Shown one piece after another: positions 1 through 10,126 of a stretch of DNA of 64,000 nucleotides (positions within the stretch are counted from its first letter, which is position 1; the number at the start of each line of letters is the position of its first letter). This DNA comes from Tsuneonella rigui (GTDB taxonomy: Bacteria; Pseudomonadota; Alphaproteobacteria; Sphingomonadales; Sphingomonadaceae), in NCBI RefSeq assembly GCF_003958625.1, contig NZ_RSEL01000005.1, forward strand, positions 310,001 to 374,000. Reading direction: 5' to 3'. A program made the translations under genes and the position numbers. The notes beneath the pieces are model-generated. The model did not search any database. It worked only from the letters and a program-made list of their open reading frames with translations, and had not been told where the DNA came from.

Positions 1-472
1 TTTCCAGCGCCACCGTTCGACCGGCAAGCTGATCCTGCGCTCGGCCACCCCGTCGGGCCTGCGCACCGTGCGAGAGGAAGTCTCGCTGCCGGCGCGCGGT
101 CACCTGAAGGCGCTGAGGAAGCCGCTCGGCGTGTCGTGGACCGTGCTCGCCGGCAACGCGATGGCGCAGGCGCTGCTGACCGTCGGCGTGGTCGCCTCAC
201 TCTACGCCGGCTATCTCGCGCCCGAGTTCCGGGTGACCGCGAGCCAGCTTTCGGCGGTCATCAACGGCTTTGCCACCATCCTGCTGTTTGCGCTGATCGA
301 CCCGCAGCTATCGGTGATGACCGATGACGTGGTCGAAGGCCGCATCGACGAGCCGCTGTTCCGCCGCACGATCGTGTGGATCAGCTTCAGCCGCCTGGTG
401 GGCACGTTGATCGCGCAGGCCTTCTTCGTCCCCGCCGCCGCGCTGGTCGCGTGGATCGCGGTGCACGCTTAG
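1..472 (+). CDS. amj: Lipid II flippase Amj-type protein, C-terminal part (5' end outside window)
   Basis: Open in frame from base 2 to a TAG at 470-472, so the start lies upstream. About 156 residues are visible. Hydrophobic helices alternate with short polar loops. The stretch around FALIDPQLSVMTDDVVEG followed by SRLVGTLIAQAFFVPAA matches my memory of the C-terminal half of Amj/YdaH (DUF2837). In that family the protein is an alternative to MurJ and flips lipid II across the inner membrane for peptidoglycan synthesis. Flippase activity is inferred from the family. It is convergent with the MFS gene that follows, with an 11-nt gap. Confidence 0.7.
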   Translation, partial: FQRHRSTGKLILRSATPSGLRTVREEVSLPARGHLKALRKPLGVSWTVLAGNAMAQALLTVGVVASLYAGYLAPEFRVTASQLSAVINGFATILLFALIDPQLSVMTDDVVEGRIDEPLFRRTIVWISFSRLVGTLIAQAFFVPAAALVAWIAVHA

Positions 473-483
473 GTTTTCTGCCC

Positions 484-1761
484 CTAAGTCTTCTGGTCCA
501 GCTCTTCGTTTAGCCGCAGGCTGCAGCGCCAGAAAAAGAACGCCGGGATGAGGCTCATCAGGCTGGCGGCATAGAGCACGTAGCGCACGCTGTCCTCGCC
601 GAAGCTGGGCTTGATCGCGTCCGACAGCATGCCGAACGCGAGCGGCCCGAGGCCGAGGCCGATCAGGTTCTGGAAGAACAGCAGCACCGCCGACGCCATC
701 GCGCGCGATTGTGGCGAAGTGAGCCCCTGCACGCTCGAATAAGTCGGGCCGTAATAAAGCGAGCCCAGGAACGTCGGCACGAACAGCAGGAACAGCGCGG
801 CGCGCCAGTCGGCCATCGAGTAGCCGAGGATCGCAGTCGGCGCGACCAGCAGCATGCCCCACGCGGCGGCGGTCAGCACGTGCTTGCGGTTGGTGTGCCC
901 GAAGCGGTCGGCGATCTTGCCGCTCATCCACGTGCCCAGAATGCCGCCCGCGCCGTTGACGATGCCGAAGTAGAGCCCGACCTCACCCGGCGACAGGCCG
1001 TAGGTCCGCTGGAAGAAGATCGTCGCCCAGGTAGCCTTGCCATAACTGAGGAACGCCGCGAACGAAGCGGCCGCGAGCAGCAGCACCATCGCCCTGCTGC
1101 TGAAGATCGCCTGCAGCGCCGCGCCGGTGTCGACCCGTGCCACGGGCGCTGCCGCCTCGATACGGTGCCGCGGATCCTTGAGAACCAACATGACAACCAC
1201 CGCCATCGCCAGCCCCGGCAGGCCGACGATCATGAACGCGTGCCGCCAGCCCAATGCGTCGACCAGCAGCCCCCCGATGATCATGCCGAGCACCGTCCCG
1301 ATCGGAATCCCAAGCGCGTAGAACCCCAGGGCCGACGCGCGCTTCTCCTTGGGCACGAGGTCGCTGATCAGCGAGTGCGCCGCGGGAGTGCAGCCCGCCT
1401 CGCCGACGCCAACGCCGATGCGGGCGAGCAGCAGGTGGGTGAAGTTCTGCGCCAGCCCGCACAGCGCGGTCATTCCGCTCCAGATCGCCAGCGCGGCGGC
1501 GATCAGCCGTGGCCGGTTGGTGCTGGGCTTGTCCGCATATCGTGCGATCGGCAGGCCCAGCACGGTGTAGAACAGCGCGAACGCGATGCCCGTCATCAGC
1601 CCGATCTGCGTATCGCTGAGGTGCAGATCCTTCGCGATCGGCTCGGCAAGGATATTGACGATCTGCCGATCGATGAAGTTGAAGATGTAGACGATCAGCA
1701 GGATCCACAGCGTCGCTGAGACCCCGCGCCGCCCGGCTTCGGCTGCCGGCGCGCTTGCCAT
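484..1761 (-). CDS. MFS transporter, spinster-like
   Basis: A protein of 425 residues with about 12 hydrophobic segments, usual for the major facilitator superfamily. The first segment contains YIFNFIDRQIVNILAEPI and the following loop LGLPIARYADKPS fits the MFS motif A region. GVGVGEAGCTPAAHSLISDLVP is typical of the spinster-like subgroup common in sphingomonads. Substrate unknown; the subgroup is usually annotated as exporting lipids, aromatics or drugs. It lies 80 nt downstream of the NamZ-type gene on the same strand. A short GC hairpin (CCCCG/CGGGG, 1803-1818) sits between them. Confidence 0.88.
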   Translation of the reverse strand: MASAPAAEAGRRGVSATLWILLIVYIFNFIDRQIVNILAEPIAKDLHLSDTQIGLMTGIAFALFYTVLGLPIARYADKPSTNRPRLIAAALAIWSGMTALCGLAQNFTHLLLARIGVGVGEAGCTPAAHSLISDLVPKEKRASALGFYALGIPIGTVLGMIIGGLLVDALGWRHAFMIVGLPGLAMAVVVMLVLKDPRHRIEAAAPVARVDTGAALQAIFSSRAMVLLLAAASFAAFLSYGKATWATIFFQRTYGLSPGEVGLYFGIVNGAGGILGTWMSGKIADRFGHTNRKHVLTAAAWGMLLVAPTAILGYSMADWRAALFLLFVPTFLGSLYYGPTYSSVQGLTSPQSRAMASAVLLFFQNLIGLGLGPLAFGMLSDAIKPSFGEDSVRYVLYAASLMSLIPAFFFWRCSLRLNEELDQKT

Positions 1762-1841
1762 TCCTGTATATCCTCTCGACCGCGACGCTTGAGCGCCGTC
1801 TGCCCCGTAGCGTCGGGGAGCAGGCCGGTCAGGTCAAGCGC

Positions 1842-3041
1842 TTAGTACAGCAGGAGGTCGGCGATTTCCTCGCGCCAGCGCGCTTCGTCGGAGCCCGCGC
1901 GGGTGTCGAGATCGAGCGGCTCGGCGCATTCGTCGTCGACCCATTCGCGCAAGGCGGGCCCGCCGTTGATCACGTCGATCGCGAGGCGGTTGAACTCGTA
2001 CTCGTAAGCGAAGTCGCGCCACAAGTCGTAGTCGGGCCGTAGCCGCCGGATCGCCTTGAACGCCAGCGCCTGCAGCCGCCACGGCTGGAACGCCTCGTGG
2101 TCGTAGAAGCCCTTCTCGGCGTGGATCATCAGGCCGGCGTTGAGCTGCTTGGCGTGCTTGTGGAAGGTCGGCTCGAAAAAGCACGGCCGAAGCGCGCAGC
2201 CCTGCATCCAGGTCGGCGCGACGCGGCGCATCTCGGCCAGCACTTCGGCAGCGTCGAGGTCAGGCGCGCCGAACAACACCTCGAGCGGCCGCGTAGTGCC
2301 GCGCGCTTCGCTGAGGTTCGTGCCCTCCAGCATCACTGTCCCGGCATAGGCGCGCGCCATGTTGAGGCTCGCCGCGTTAGGGCTCGGGTTGATCCACACG
2401 CGGTCCTCCGGCCAACCGAAACCGGGCCCAGCCTCAGGGAGCCAATGGTGCATGTCGATCACCCGGTAATCGACGTCGAGCTTGAAGTGGCGGATGAACC
2501 AGTGGCCCATCTCGCCCATGGTCAGCCCGTGCCGCATCGGCATCGGCGCCGCGCCGACGAAGCTCTCCTCGCCCGGGACCAGCAGCGTCCCCTCGATCGG
2601 ACGCCCGGCGGGGTTTGGCCGGTCGAGCACCCACACGCTTTTGCCGGTCTTGCTCGCCGCCTGCAGCAGATAGAGCAGCGTGGTGACGAAGGTGTAGATC
2701 CGGCAGCCCAGGTCCTGCAGGTCGAACAGGAACACGTCGGCGGTGCTCATCATCTGCCCGCTCGGGCGGCGGACCTCGCCGTAGAGGCTGAACACCGGAA
2801 TGCCGTAGGCGGGATCGGTCTCGTCCGCCGTTTCGACCATGTTGTCCTGCTTGTCGCCTTTCAGCCCATGCTGCGGACCAAACGCGCTGGTCACGTTGAC
2901 CCCTGCGGCGATCAGCGCGTCGAGGCTGTGCGTGAGGTCCGCCGTGACCGACGCCGGGTGCGCGACCAGCGCGACGCGGCGGCCCTTGAGCTGACCCAGA
3001 AGCTCCGGCTCGCTGAGCAGCCGGTCGATGCCGAATTTCAT
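1842..3041 (-). CDS. DUF1343 / NamZ-type exo-beta-N-acetylmuramidase family protein
   Basis: A protein of 399 residues. Features of the DUF1343 (NamZ) family: MKFGIDRLL at the start, GRRVALVAHPASV, FGPQHGLKGDKQDNM, SLYGEVRRPS, FDLQDLGCRIYTF and VLDRPNPAGR. Characterised NamZ enzymes remove terminal N-acetylmuramic acid from muropeptides, so a cell-wall recycling role is likely but inferred. I see no signal peptide, which is unlike secreted members and suggests a cytoplasmic protein. The start overlaps the stop of the upstream DOMON-like gene by 4 nt, so the two are probably translationally coupled. The Amj fragment nearby is also cell-wall related. Confidence 0.85.
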   Translation of the reverse strand: MKFGIDRLLSEPELLGQLKGRRVALVAHPASVTADLTHSLDALIAAGVNVTSAFGPQHGLKGDKQDNMVETADETDPAYGIPVFSLYGEVRRPSGQMMSTADVFLFDLQDLGCRIYTFVTTLLYLLQAASKTGKSVWVLDRPNPAGRPIEGTLLVPGEESFVGAAPMPMRHGLTMGEMGHWFIRHFKLDVDYRVIDMHHWLPEAGPGFGWPEDRVWINPSPNAASLNMARAYAGTVMLEGTNLSEARGTTRPLEVLFGAPDLDAAEVLAEMRRVAPTWMQGCALRPCFFEPTFHKHAKQLNAGLMIHAEKGFYDHEAFQPWRLQALAFKAIRRLRPDYDLWRDFAYEYEFNRLAIDVINGGPALREWVDDECAEPLDLDTRAGSDEARWREEIADLLLY

Positions 3042-3580
3042 GTGCCCGCCGGTGGCTCAAGCTCGGCCGTGAAGCAAGCCTGGTCGTGGAAGTCGGGCTT
3101 GGCGACGGGCTGCGCGAGCGCCCAGAAGCTTTTCACTCCGCCCGCCTCTTCGATCACCGCGGTGAAGTTCGCCGCGGCGGGCAGGCCCGGCAACACGTCG
3201 CGCGGGATCGCCGCGTCGAAGATCGCGAAGGTGCTGCCCTGGCGCATCGTGCAGTCGGGTTCGCGCGAGGCTGGGCGTTCGGCCATGCCGTCGCGATAAC
3301 TGCTGAAATCGTATGCCGCCCAGCGCTCGGACGGCGAGAGGTTGAGTTCGACGTACGCCTCGCCGCCTTCCGGCCGCAGGAACAGCTCGAAGCAGGTGGT
3401 TTGCCACAACTCGTCGGCGCGCCCGCGCCCGGCGAAGGGCGGGATGACGAGGTCCTGCGCCCCGTCGATCCGCCAGCGAACGCGCAGCCAGTCGGCATCG
3501 AAGCCGATCACCTTGGCCTCCACGCCGGTTACCCGCGCCGGCGGATGCGCCGGGTGCGCGACCAGTTGATGCGTTTGCAT
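3038..3580 (-). CDS. DOMON-like domain protein
   Basis: A protein of 180 residues resembling the short DOMON-like proteins of Sphingomonadales. [28 protein letters not shown] and [17 protein letters not shown] are the recognisable blocks, and [14 protein letters not shown] lies near the end. DOMON folds bind heme or sugars, but this subgroup has no established function. No signal peptide is evident. It overlaps the NamZ-type gene by 4 nt (ATGA), suggesting a cell-wall or sugar link. It is divergent from tyrS, with only 32 nt between start codons. Confidence 0.75.
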   Translation of the reverse strand: MQTHQLVAHPAHPPARVTGVEAKVIGFDADWLRVRWRIDGAQDLVIPPFAGRGRADELWQTTCFELFLRPEGGEAYVELNLSPSERWAAYDFSSYRDGMAERPASREPDCTMRQGSTFAIFDAAIPRDVLPGLPAAANFTAVIEEAGGVKSFWALAQPVAKPDFHDQACFTAELEPPAGT

Positions 3581-3612
3581 GTGACCGCCCCCGTGCTAAC
3601 CGCCCGCCCGCC

Positions 3613-4818
3613 ATGAGCGAGACCAAATCCGATCTGCTGCGCCTGCTCCAAGAGAGGGGCTATGTCCACCAAATGACCGACGCCGCGGGGCTGGACGCCC
3701 TCGCCGCGCGCCAGATCGTGCCCGGCTATATCGGCTTCGACGCCACCGCGCCGAGCTTGCACATCGGCAGCCTGGTGCAGATCATGATGCTGCGGCGCTT
3801 GCAGCAGACGGGCCACAAGCCGATCGTGGTGATGGGCGGCGGCACCACCCGCATCGGCGATCCCACCGGACGCGACGAAAGCCGCAAGATGCTGACCGAC
3901 CAGGCGATCGCGGACAACATCGCCGGCATCTTCACCGTGTTCGACAAGCTGCTCACGTTCGGCAACGGGCCGACCGACGCGGTGATGGTCGACAACCAGG
4001 ATTGGCTCGGCCAGCTCGGCTACATCGAGCTGCTGCAGGAAGTCGGCACGCACTTCACCGTCAACCGCATGTTGACGTTCGATTCGGTGCGCCTGCGCCT
4101 TGAGCGCGAGCAGCCGATGACCTTCCTCGAATTCAACTACATGATCCTGCAGGGTTACGACTTCCGCCACCTGTCGAAGGAGATGGGCGTGCGGCTGCAG
4201 ATGGGCGGCAGCGATCAGTGGGGCAACATCGTCAACGGGGTCGAACTCGGCCGGCGGATGGACGGGGCGGAGCTGTTCGGCCTCACCACCCCGCTGCTGA
4301 CCACCGCCGACGGCGCGAAGATGGGCAAGACCGCCGCGGGTGCGGTGTGGCTGAACGAAGCGCAGCTGCCGAGCTATGATTTCTGGCAGTACTGGCGCAA
4401 CGTCGACGACCGCGACGTGGGCCGCTTCCTGAAGCTGTTCACCGACCTGCCGCTCGACGAGATAGCGCGGCTCGAAAAGCTCGGCGGCGCGGAGATCAAC
4501 GCGGCCAAGGTGGTGCTCGCCAACGAGGTGACGAGCCTGGTGCGCGGGGACGAAGCGGCACGCACGGCCGAGGCCACCGCCTCGACCACATTCGCGGGCG
4601 GTGCTGGCGAGGATCTGCCGACGGTGACGCTGGAACCGGGCATGACCTTCGCCGCGGCGCTCACCGCGCTCGGCTTCACGGCATCCAATGGCGAGGCAAA
4701 GCGCAAGGTCGCCGAGGGCGCGGTGAAGCTCGACGGAGAGACGGTGGCCGATGCCGCGGCACCGGCGCGTCCTGGCCGCATCAGCCTCGGCAAGAAGCGG
4801 CACGGCATCCTCGCTTAA
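3613..4818 (+). CDS. tyrS: Tyrosyl-tRNA synthetase
   Basis: Charges tRNA-Tyr with tyrosine in the cytoplasm. The 401 residues are close to the bacterial TyrRS norm. The class I signature HIGS is at residues 50-53. The KMSKS-like loop reads KMGKT at residues 236-240. [10 protein letters not shown] and the tRNA-binding region are intact, and the C-terminal 70 residues ([19 protein letters not shown]) form an S4-like RNA-binding domain. The ATG start follows a GC-rich 32-nt gap that must also hold the promoter of the divergent DOMON-like gene. Confidence 0.97.
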   Translation: MSETKSDLLRLLQERGYVHQMTDAAGLDALAARQIVPGYIGFDATAPSLHIGSLVQIMMLRRLQQTGHKPIVVMGGGTTRIGDPTGRDESRKMLTDQAIADNIAGIFTVFDKLLTFGNGPTDAVMVDNQDWLGQLGYIELLQEVGTHFTVNRMLTFDSVRLRLEREQPMTFLEFNYMILQGYDFRHLSKEMGVRLQMGGSDQWGNIVNGVELGRRMDGAELFGLTTPLLTTADGAKMGKTAAGAVWLNEAQLPSYDFWQYWRNVDDRDVGRFLKLFTDLPLDEIARLEKLGGAEINAAKVVLANEVTSLVRGDEAARTAEATASTTFAGGAGEDLPTVTLEPGMTFAAALTALGFTASNGEAKRKVAEGAVKLDGETVADAAAPARPGRISLGKKRHGILA

Positions 4819-4881
4819 CCTAAAATCAGCGATTAGCCGCTAGCCCGGGCTTTCCACGCAATACGGGAGGTCTGTGGAACC

Positions 4882-5220
4882 GTGACTGTCGGAGCTCAGC
4901 TGTCGGTTACCGATCTGCGTCGTGCGGCGCGGCATCCGGTCGATTTCCCTGTGATCGCCGAGCATCATCAGCGCGGCGACCTGAAGCTGCACATCGCCAA
5001 TATCTCCGCCCACGGCTTCATGGTCGACGGCGCAGAGGGGATCGAGCGCGGCGACCGGGTGATCATCCGCCTGCCTGAAATCGGCCGGATCGAGGCTTAC
5101 GTCATCTGGACCCGCGACGACCGTGCCGGCTTCCAGTTCGAGCGGATCATCCGGCTCGACGACTTCATGCGCATCATCGAGGCGCTGCAGCCCAATCCGC
5201 GCCTGCGCCGCGCGCGCTAA
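4882..5220 (+). CDS. PilZ domain protein (small)
   Basis: A protein of 112 residues starting at GTG. RRAARHPVDFPV near the N-terminus resembles the arginine-rich PilZ motif, and ISAHGFMVDGAEGI fits the (D/N)xSxxG motif, here with A in place of the first S/G and HG retained. Such proteins bind cyclic di-GMP, but the first motif is weak, so ligand binding is uncertain. It follows tyrS by 63 nt and may be transcribed from its own promoter. A perfect 8-bp stem at 5252-5270 closes the region downstream. Confidence 0.8.
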   Translation: MTVGAQLSVTDLRRAARHPVDFPVIAEHHQRGDLKLHIANISAHGFMVDGAEGIERGDRVIIRLPEIGRIEAYVIWTRDDRAGFQFERIIRLDDFMRIIEALQPNPRLRRAR

Positions 5221-5251
5221 GCGCCAAGAATTGCTGACACGCTGAATCGCA

Positions 5252-5270
5252 GCGCTTGCTTGGCAAGCGC
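5252..5270 (+). terminator. Perfect 8-bp hairpin after the PilZ gene
   Basis: GCGCTTGC and GCAAGCGC pair perfectly around a 3-nt loop. No T-tract follows, so it is not a classical intrinsic terminator. It may stabilise the transcript end or mark a Rho-dependent stop. Confidence 0.4.
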
Positions 5271-5294
5271 GCGGGCGGCTGTCATGGGCCGGGC

Positions 5295-6539
5295 GTGAGC
5301 GACACCCCGCACCCCCTCACCCTCCCCAATTTCCGCGCCTATTTCGTATCCCGCCTGTTCGCGACCATCGCGATCAGCGCGCAGGCGATGGTCATCGGCT
5401 GGCAGGTCTACGGCCTCGCGCGCGAGACGATGGGGATCAAGGATTCGGCGTTCCTGCTCGGCATGATCGGGCTGGTGCAGTTCGTGCCGCTGTTCCTGCT
5501 GACCCCGGTCGTAGGACTGGTGGCGGATACCTACGACCGGCGCTGGATCGTGCGCGGCACGAACGCGTTGTTGACGGTCAATGCCGCGGTGCTCGGCTAC
5601 CTGACCTGGAGCGGCCAGCTCAGCCTGCCGTTCCTGTTCGGCGCAGCGGTGTTCATCGGCATCGCGCGGGCCTTCTCCGGTCCGGCGTTCTCTGCGCTCG
5701 CGCCCAACCTTGTCCCGCGCGAGAGCCTGCCGACCGCGATCGCGGTCAGCGCCACCGCCTGGCAGCTCGGCACGATCGCGGGGCCGAGCCTCGGCGGGGT
5801 GCTCTACGCGATCCATCCGGATTTCGCGTATGCCACGATCGCGGGGCTGCTCGTGATCGCCACGATCTCGGTCTTTCTCGTCAGCAAGGTGCCGCAGCCC
5901 CCAGTGCAAAAGGACAGGCGCCCGATCCACCGCGTGATCGACGGGTTCAACTACGTCCGCAACAATCGGTTGGTGATGGCCGCGATCACCCTCGACCTGT
6001 TTGTGGTGCTGCTGGCAGGCGCGACCGCGCTGCTACCCGTATTCGCGCGCGACATCCTGCACGTGGGTGCGGACGGTTTCGGCGTACTCGCTGCCGGCAT
6101 GGGCATCGGCGCGACCGCCGGTTCGCTGTGGTTCTCGTTCCGGCCGATGAAGACCAATGTCGGCACCAAGATGCTCGGCTCGGTCCTCGTGTTCGCGCTC
6201 GCCATTCTGACCTTCGGCTTGTCGCAGTCGTTCTGGCTCAGCCTGACCGCGCTGATCGTCGCCGGCGCGGCCGACATGGTCTCGGTCTATGTGCGCCAGT
6301 CGCTCATCCAGCTGCACACGCCCGACGAGATGCGAGGGCGCGTGGGGGCGGTCTCCGCGCTCACGATTTCCGCCTCCAACGAGCTGGGCGAAGCAGAGAG
6401 CGGCTTGATGGCATCACTGCTCGGCCCCGTCGGCGCAGTGGTGTTCGGCGGGGTCGCGGCGATCGCGATTACCCTTGCATGGTCGCGCCTCTATCCCGAA
6501 CTCAGGCTTGCCAAGACCTTCGACCCGCCTTCACAATAA
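5295..6539 (+). CDS. MFS transporter (MFS_3 / enterobactin-exporter-like)
   Basis: A membrane protein of about 414 residues. The GTG at 5295 is preferred because it puts [20 protein letters not shown] at the N-terminus, as in relatives; an in-frame TTG at 5256 would run into the hairpin. [18 protein letters not shown] is the loop between helices 2 and 3, and [22 protein letters not shown] and [15 protein letters not shown] are typical of the MFS_3 group. Substrate unknown. The gene is followed 26 nt later by cysK on the same strand. Confidence 0.88.
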   Translation: MSDTPHPLTLPNFRAYFVSRLFATIAISAQAMVIGWQVYGLARETMGIKDSAFLLGMIGLVQFVPLFLLTPVVGLVADTYDRRWIVRGTNALLTVNAAVLGYLTWSGQLSLPFLFGAAVFIGIARAFSGPAFSALAPNLVPRESLPTAIAVSATAWQLGTIAGPSLGGVLYAIHPDFAYATIAGLLVIATISVFLVSKVPQPPVQKDRRPIHRVIDGFNYVRNNRLVMAAITLDLFVVLLAGATALLPVFARDILHVGADGFGVLAAGMGIGATAGSLWFSFRPMKTNVGTKMLGSVLVFALAILTFGLSQSFWLSLTALIVAGAADMVSVYVRQSLIQLHTPDEMRGRVGAVSALTISASNELGEAESGLMASLLGPVGAVVFGGVAAIAITLAWSRLYPELRLAKTFDPPSQ

Positions 6540-6565
6540 CAGTCCCCCAGCAGGAGAGTACGATC

Positions 6566-7486
6566 ATGATAGCCGACAGCGTCCTCGCCACGATCGGCAA
6601 CACGCCGCACATCCGCCTCTCGCGCATGTTCCCCGAGCGCGAAGTGTGGGTGAAAAGCGAGCGGTCGAACCCCGGCGGATCGATCAAGGACCGCATTGCG
6701 CTCGCCATGATCGAGGATGCCGAGAAGTCGGGCGCGCTCACCCCCGGCGGCACGATCATCGAGCCGACCAGCGGCAACACCGGCATCGGCCTGGCGATGG
6801 TCGCCGCGGTCAAGGGTTACAAGCTGATCCTCGTCATGCCCGAGAGCATGAGCGTCGAGAGGCGGCGCCTGATGCTCGCCTATGGCGCGCAGTTCGACCT
6901 CACGCCGAAGGAAGGCGGGATGAAGGCCGCGATCGCGCGCTCGCAGGAGCTGCTGTCGCAAACCCCGGGCGGCTGGATTCCGCAGCAGTTCGACAACCCC
7001 GCCAACGTCGCGGTCCACGCGCGCACGACCGCGCAGGAGATTCTCAACGACTTCGCCGACAAGCCGATCGACGCGCTGATTACCGGCGTCGGCACCGGCG
7101 GCCACCTGACCGCCTGCGCCGAAGTGCTCAAGCGTAGCTGGCCGAACCTGAAGGCCTACGCGGTCGAGCCGGCGCTGTCGCCCGTCATCAGCGGCGGCCA
7201 GCCGGGCCCGCATCCGATCCAGGGGCTCGGCGCCGGCTTCATTCCGGGCAACCTCCATACCCAGGCGATCGACGGGGCGATCCAGGTCGATGCCGCCGAC
7301 GCCAAGGAAATGGCCCGCCGCTGCGCGCGCGAGGAAGGGCTGCTGGTCGGCATCTCGAGCGGCGCCGCGCTCGCCGCGATTGCGCAGAAGCTGCCCGATC
7401 TCGATCCCGGCGCGCGGGTGCTCGGGTTCAATTACGATACGGGCGAGCGTTACCTCTCGGTTCCGGACTTCCTGCCCGAAGCGTAG
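6566..7486 (+). CDS. cysK: Cysteine synthase A (O-acetylserine sulfhydrylase)
   Basis: Makes L-cysteine from O-acetylserine and sulfide using PLP. It has 306 residues, normal for CysK. The PLP lysine is K41 in NPGGSIKDR, the substrate loop TSGNTG is at residues 68-73, and the phosphate-binding GVGTGGHLT is present. The ATG at 6566 has a clear ribosome site (AGGAGAG) a few bases upstream. It is followed 2 nt later by a dienelactone hydrolase-like gene, so the two are probably co-transcribed. Confidence 0.95.
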   Translation: MIADSVLATIGNTPHIRLSRMFPEREVWVKSERSNPGGSIKDRIALAMIEDAEKSGALTPGGTIIEPTSGNTGIGLAMVAAVKGYKLILVMPESMSVERRRLMLAYGAQFDLTPKEGGMKAAIARSQELLSQTPGGWIPQQFDNPANVAVHARTTAQEILNDFADKPIDALITGVGTGGHLTACAEVLKRSWPNLKAYAVEPALSPVISGGQPGPHPIQGLGAGFIPGNLHTQAIDGAIQVDAADAKEMARRCAREEGLLVGISSGAALAAIAQKLPDLDPGARVLGFNYDTGERYLSVPDFLPEA

Positions 7487-7488
7487 GC

Positions 7489-8175
7489 GTGGAGAAGGTT
7501 GCTTACCAGGACGGCGACACCGACCTGACCGCGCTCGTGGTGCGTCCATCGGAATCACCACGTGCAGCGGTCGCGGTATTCCCGACGATCTTCAACCCCA
7601 CGCCGGGGGTGATGGCGAAGGCAAATGCGCTCGCAGCAGCTGGGTACCTTGCGGTGGTGTGCGACTTCTACGGCACCGCGCCCAGCGATATGGCGGATGC
7701 CTTCGCCAAGGCGGGTGAACTGCGCGTCGATACAGCGGTCTATCGTGCACGGCTGCGCGCTGGGCTGACGACTGTCGCTGGTCTCGCCGGCGATCTGCCG
7801 CTGCTGGCGATCGGCTTCTGCATGGGCGGCCAAGCAGTTTTGGAGCTGGCGCGCGGCGGCGCAGACCTCGCGGCGGTGGCAAGCTTCCACGGACTGCTCG
7901 ACACCGCCCAACCCGCCTCGCAGCCGATCACCCCGCGCATCCTGGTCTGCCACGGCGACGCGGACACGCTCGTCCCGCGCACGCAGGTGCTCGCATTCTG
8001 GGAAGAAATGGACGCTGTCGGCGCCGACTGGCACTTCCACAGCTACTCGGGCGTGGCGCACGGTTTCACCAACCCGACGATGCTCGATGGCGCGGCCAAT
8101 CCAGCGTACAACGCCAGCGCCGACCGCCAGAGCTGGGCGGCGATGCACTCGCTGTTCGACGAAATACTCGGCTAG
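7489..8175 (+). CDS. Dienelactone hydrolase family protein
   Basis: An alpha/beta hydrolase of 228 residues. The nucleophile elbow is GFCMGG with C111, the acid is in CHGDADT (D159 or D157), and the histidine is H191 in GVAHGF. The Cys-Asp-His triad is that of dienelactone hydrolases, which open lactone rings in chloroaromatic breakdown. Many homologues act on unknown esters, so the substrate is not assigned. The GTG start lies 2 nt after the cysK stop, implying coupled translation. Confidence 0.88.
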   Translation: MEKVAYQDGDTDLTALVVRPSESPRAAVAVFPTIFNPTPGVMAKANALAAAGYLAVVCDFYGTAPSDMADAFAKAGELRVDTAVYRARLRAGLTTVAGLAGDLPLLAIGFCMGGQAVLELARGGADLAAVASFHGLLDTAQPASQPITPRILVCHGDADTLVPRTQVLAFWEEMDAVGADWHFHSYSGVAHGFTNPTMLDGAANPAYNASADRQSWAAMHSLFDEILG

Positions 8176-8181
8176 GTCGGC

Positions 8182-8391
8182 CTACGGCGCGTAGTACTCG
8201 AGAAACCCGCACGAGCTGCAGCGCATCGCGGTGATCGCGCGCTTGGCGTGCTTGTCGATCTTGAGGCCCCACCATTTCCGCACCGGCTTGCCCGGATGCC
8301 AATGGCCGACCGTCGGCATGCTCGAATCGCCGGTATCCACCGCGAAGCCTTCCTCCATCCGCCGGCCGCACTTTGGACAGGTGGAATTCAA
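8182..8391 (-). CDS. Small zinc-ribbon protein (PF20097/DUF6487-like)
   Basis: A protein of 69 residues using a TTG start at 8391-8389 that overlaps the TGA stop of the acyl-CoA ligase (TTGA). Two CxxC pairs, CPKCGRRMEEG near the N-terminus and CSSCGFLEYYAP at the C-terminus, should hold one zinc ion. The middle WHPGKPVRKWWGLK is conserved in small proteins of this kind as I remember them. Function unknown. An ATG-initiated alternative does not exist in this frame close to the first CxxC. Translation probably depends on the ligase gene. Confidence 0.7.
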   Translation of the reverse strand: MNSTCPKCGRRMEEGFAVDTGDSSMPTVGHWHPGKPVRKWWGLKIDKHAKRAITAMRCSSCGFLEYYAP

Positions 8392-10016
8392 GCGGCGTCC
8401 TCGCTGACCAGGCGGTAATCGCGGAACAGGTCGCGCAGGTCCTTCTTGCTGATCTTGCCGGTGCCGGTATGTGGCAGTTCGTCGACGAACTCGACCGCAT
8501 CGGGCAGCCACCACTTGGCAACCTTGTCCCTGAGATGCGCGATCACGTCGTCACCGGTCACATTGCAGCCCTGCTTGGCGACGCACACGAGGATCGGCCG
8601 CTCATCCCACTTGGGGTGGTAGATCCCGATCGCGGCCGCCTCGGCAATCGAGGGATGGCCGACCGCTGCGTTCTCCAGCTCGACCGAGCTGATCCATTCG
8701 CCGCCCGACTTGATCACGTCTTTCGTGCGGTCGGTCAATTGCAGCGTGCCGTCGGGATAGATCAACGCGACGTCGCCGGTGTCGAACCACTGCCCTTCGA
8801 CCGTCGCGTCCTCGTCCGCCTTGAAGTAGCGCTTGATGACCCACGGCCCGCGGATCTGCAGCGCGCCGGCGGTCTGCCCGTCGCGCGGCAGCTCCTTGCT
8901 CGGATCGTCGAGATCGACGCAGCGCAGTTCCACCCCGAACGCCGAACGGCCTTGCTTGGAGACGAGCTCGATCTTGTCCTCGAAGCTCATGTCGTCCCAG
9001 TTCCACGGGTAGGCGCCCGCCGTTCCAATCGGCGAGGTCTCGGTCATCCCCCAAAGGTGCGCAACGCGCACGCCGTTCTTCATCAGCCGCTCGATCATGA
9101 AGCGCGGACAGGCCGAACCGCCGATCACCGCGGTGCCCAGCTTGCCGATGTCGCGCACGTCCTTGCCGATCGAATCGAGGTGCTGGAACATGCCCAGCCA
9201 CACGGTCGGCACGCCCGCCGAGTGGGTGACGCCCTCCTGCTCGAACAGCTCGCACAGGACGGCCGGATCGTTTACCGCCGAATAGACGAACTTGACCCCC
9301 GGGATCGTCCCCGCCCACGGCAGGCCCCAGCTCGCCGCGTGGAACATCGGCACGATCGGCAGCATGACCGAGCGGCTGTCGAAGTCGAACAGGTTGGGCT
9401 GCACGCCCGCCATCGCGTGGAGCACGGTCGAGCGGTGCTCGTACAACACGCCCTTGGGATTGCCGGTGGTGCCGCTGGTGTAACACAGCATGCACGGGTC
9501 GCGCTCGTCGACCTCGGTCCACTCGGTGTCGCCGTCGTGGGCGCCGATCCATTCCTCGAAGCCGAGCACGTCGGAGCCGGCGGGCGGATCGAAGCAGACG
9601 TAAGTCGTGACGGTCGGCCAGCGATCGCGCAGGCGGTCGATGATCGGCTGGAACTGCGCATCGTACAGCAGCACGCGGTCTTCGGCGTGATTGACGATGT
9701 AATCGAGCTGCTCGTCGAACAAACGCGGGTTGATCGTGTGAAGCACCCCGCCGACGCCCACCGCGCCGTACCAGCTGACAAGGTGGCGCGCGTGGTTCAT
9801 CGCCAGCGTCGCGACCCGGTCGCCCTTCCCGACGCCCGCCGCGCGCAGCGCCTGGGTCATCTTGAGCGCATCGCGCTTCACCTGGCCCCAGGTGGTGCGG
9901 GTGCGGCTGCCGTCAGCCCAATGGGTGACATGCTCGCGCGCGGCATATTCACGGGCGGCGTGGTCGAGCAGATGGGTGACCACCAGGTCCCAATCCTGCA
10001 TCGCTCCCAGCATCAT
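8388..10016 (-). CDS. Long/medium-chain fatty-acid--CoA ligase (AMP-forming)
   Basis: Activates a fatty acid to its CoA thioester with ATP. The protein has 542 residues. The P-loop-like motif [12 protein letters not shown], the adenylate motif [26 protein letters not shown] and the hinge [16 protein letters not shown] are all present, as is the catalytic lysine context [12 protein letters not shown] near the end. The group resembles AlkK-type ligases for medium or long chains. The ATG at 10016 follows GGGAGAACA. The stop overlaps the start of the zinc-ribbon gene. Confidence 0.92.
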   Translation of the reverse strand: MMLGAMQDWDLVVTHLLDHAAREYAAREHVTHWADGSRTRTTWGQVKRDALKMTQALRAAGVGKGDRVATLAMNHARHLVSWYGAVGVGGVLHTINPRLFDEQLDYIVNHAEDRVLLYDAQFQPIIDRLRDRWPTVTTYVCFDPPAGSDVLGFEEWIGAHDGDTEWTEVDERDPCMLCYTSGTTGNPKGVLYEHRSTVLHAMAGVQPNLFDFDSRSVMLPIVPMFHAASWGLPWAGTIPGVKFVYSAVNDPAVLCELFEQEGVTHSAGVPTVWLGMFQHLDSIGKDVRDIGKLGTAVIGGSACPRFMIERLMKNGVRVAHLWGMTETSPIGTAGAYPWNWDDMSFEDKIELVSKQGRSAFGVELRCVDLDDPSKELPRDGQTAGALQIRGPWVIKRYFKADEDATVEGQWFDTGDVALIYPDGTLQLTDRTKDVIKSGGEWISSVELENAAVGHPSIAEAAAIGIYHPKWDERPILVCVAKQGCNVTGDDVIAHLRDKVAKWWLPDAVEFVDELPHTGTGKISKKDLRDLFRDYRLVSEDAA

Positions 10017-10086
10017 TGTTCTCCCAAGCTCCCGCAGGGGAGGAGCGGGCTGCTGATTCCTCTCCCCTTTCAGGCGAGGATAGCGG

Positions 10087-10107
10087 AGCTTGCTTGCGGG
10101 GCAAGCT
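10087..10107 (-). terminator. Hairpin downstream of dnaE
   Basis: AGCTTGC and GCAAGCT pair perfectly around a 7-nt loop. The surrounding 10030-10126 region, with CTCTCCCC and AGCGGAGCTTGC, looks like a dispersed sphingomonad repeat. It lies between the dnaE stop and the ligase start and has no T-tract, so a role in ending dnaE transcripts is only suggested. Confidence 0.4.
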
Positions 10108-10126
10108 AGCGAAGCTTGGAAAGGGT

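Noticed and set aside
8373-10109. A 578-codon plus-strand frame opposite the CoA ligase
   Set aside because: Antisense of a clear enzyme; composition is Arg/His/Asp-rich and low complexity.
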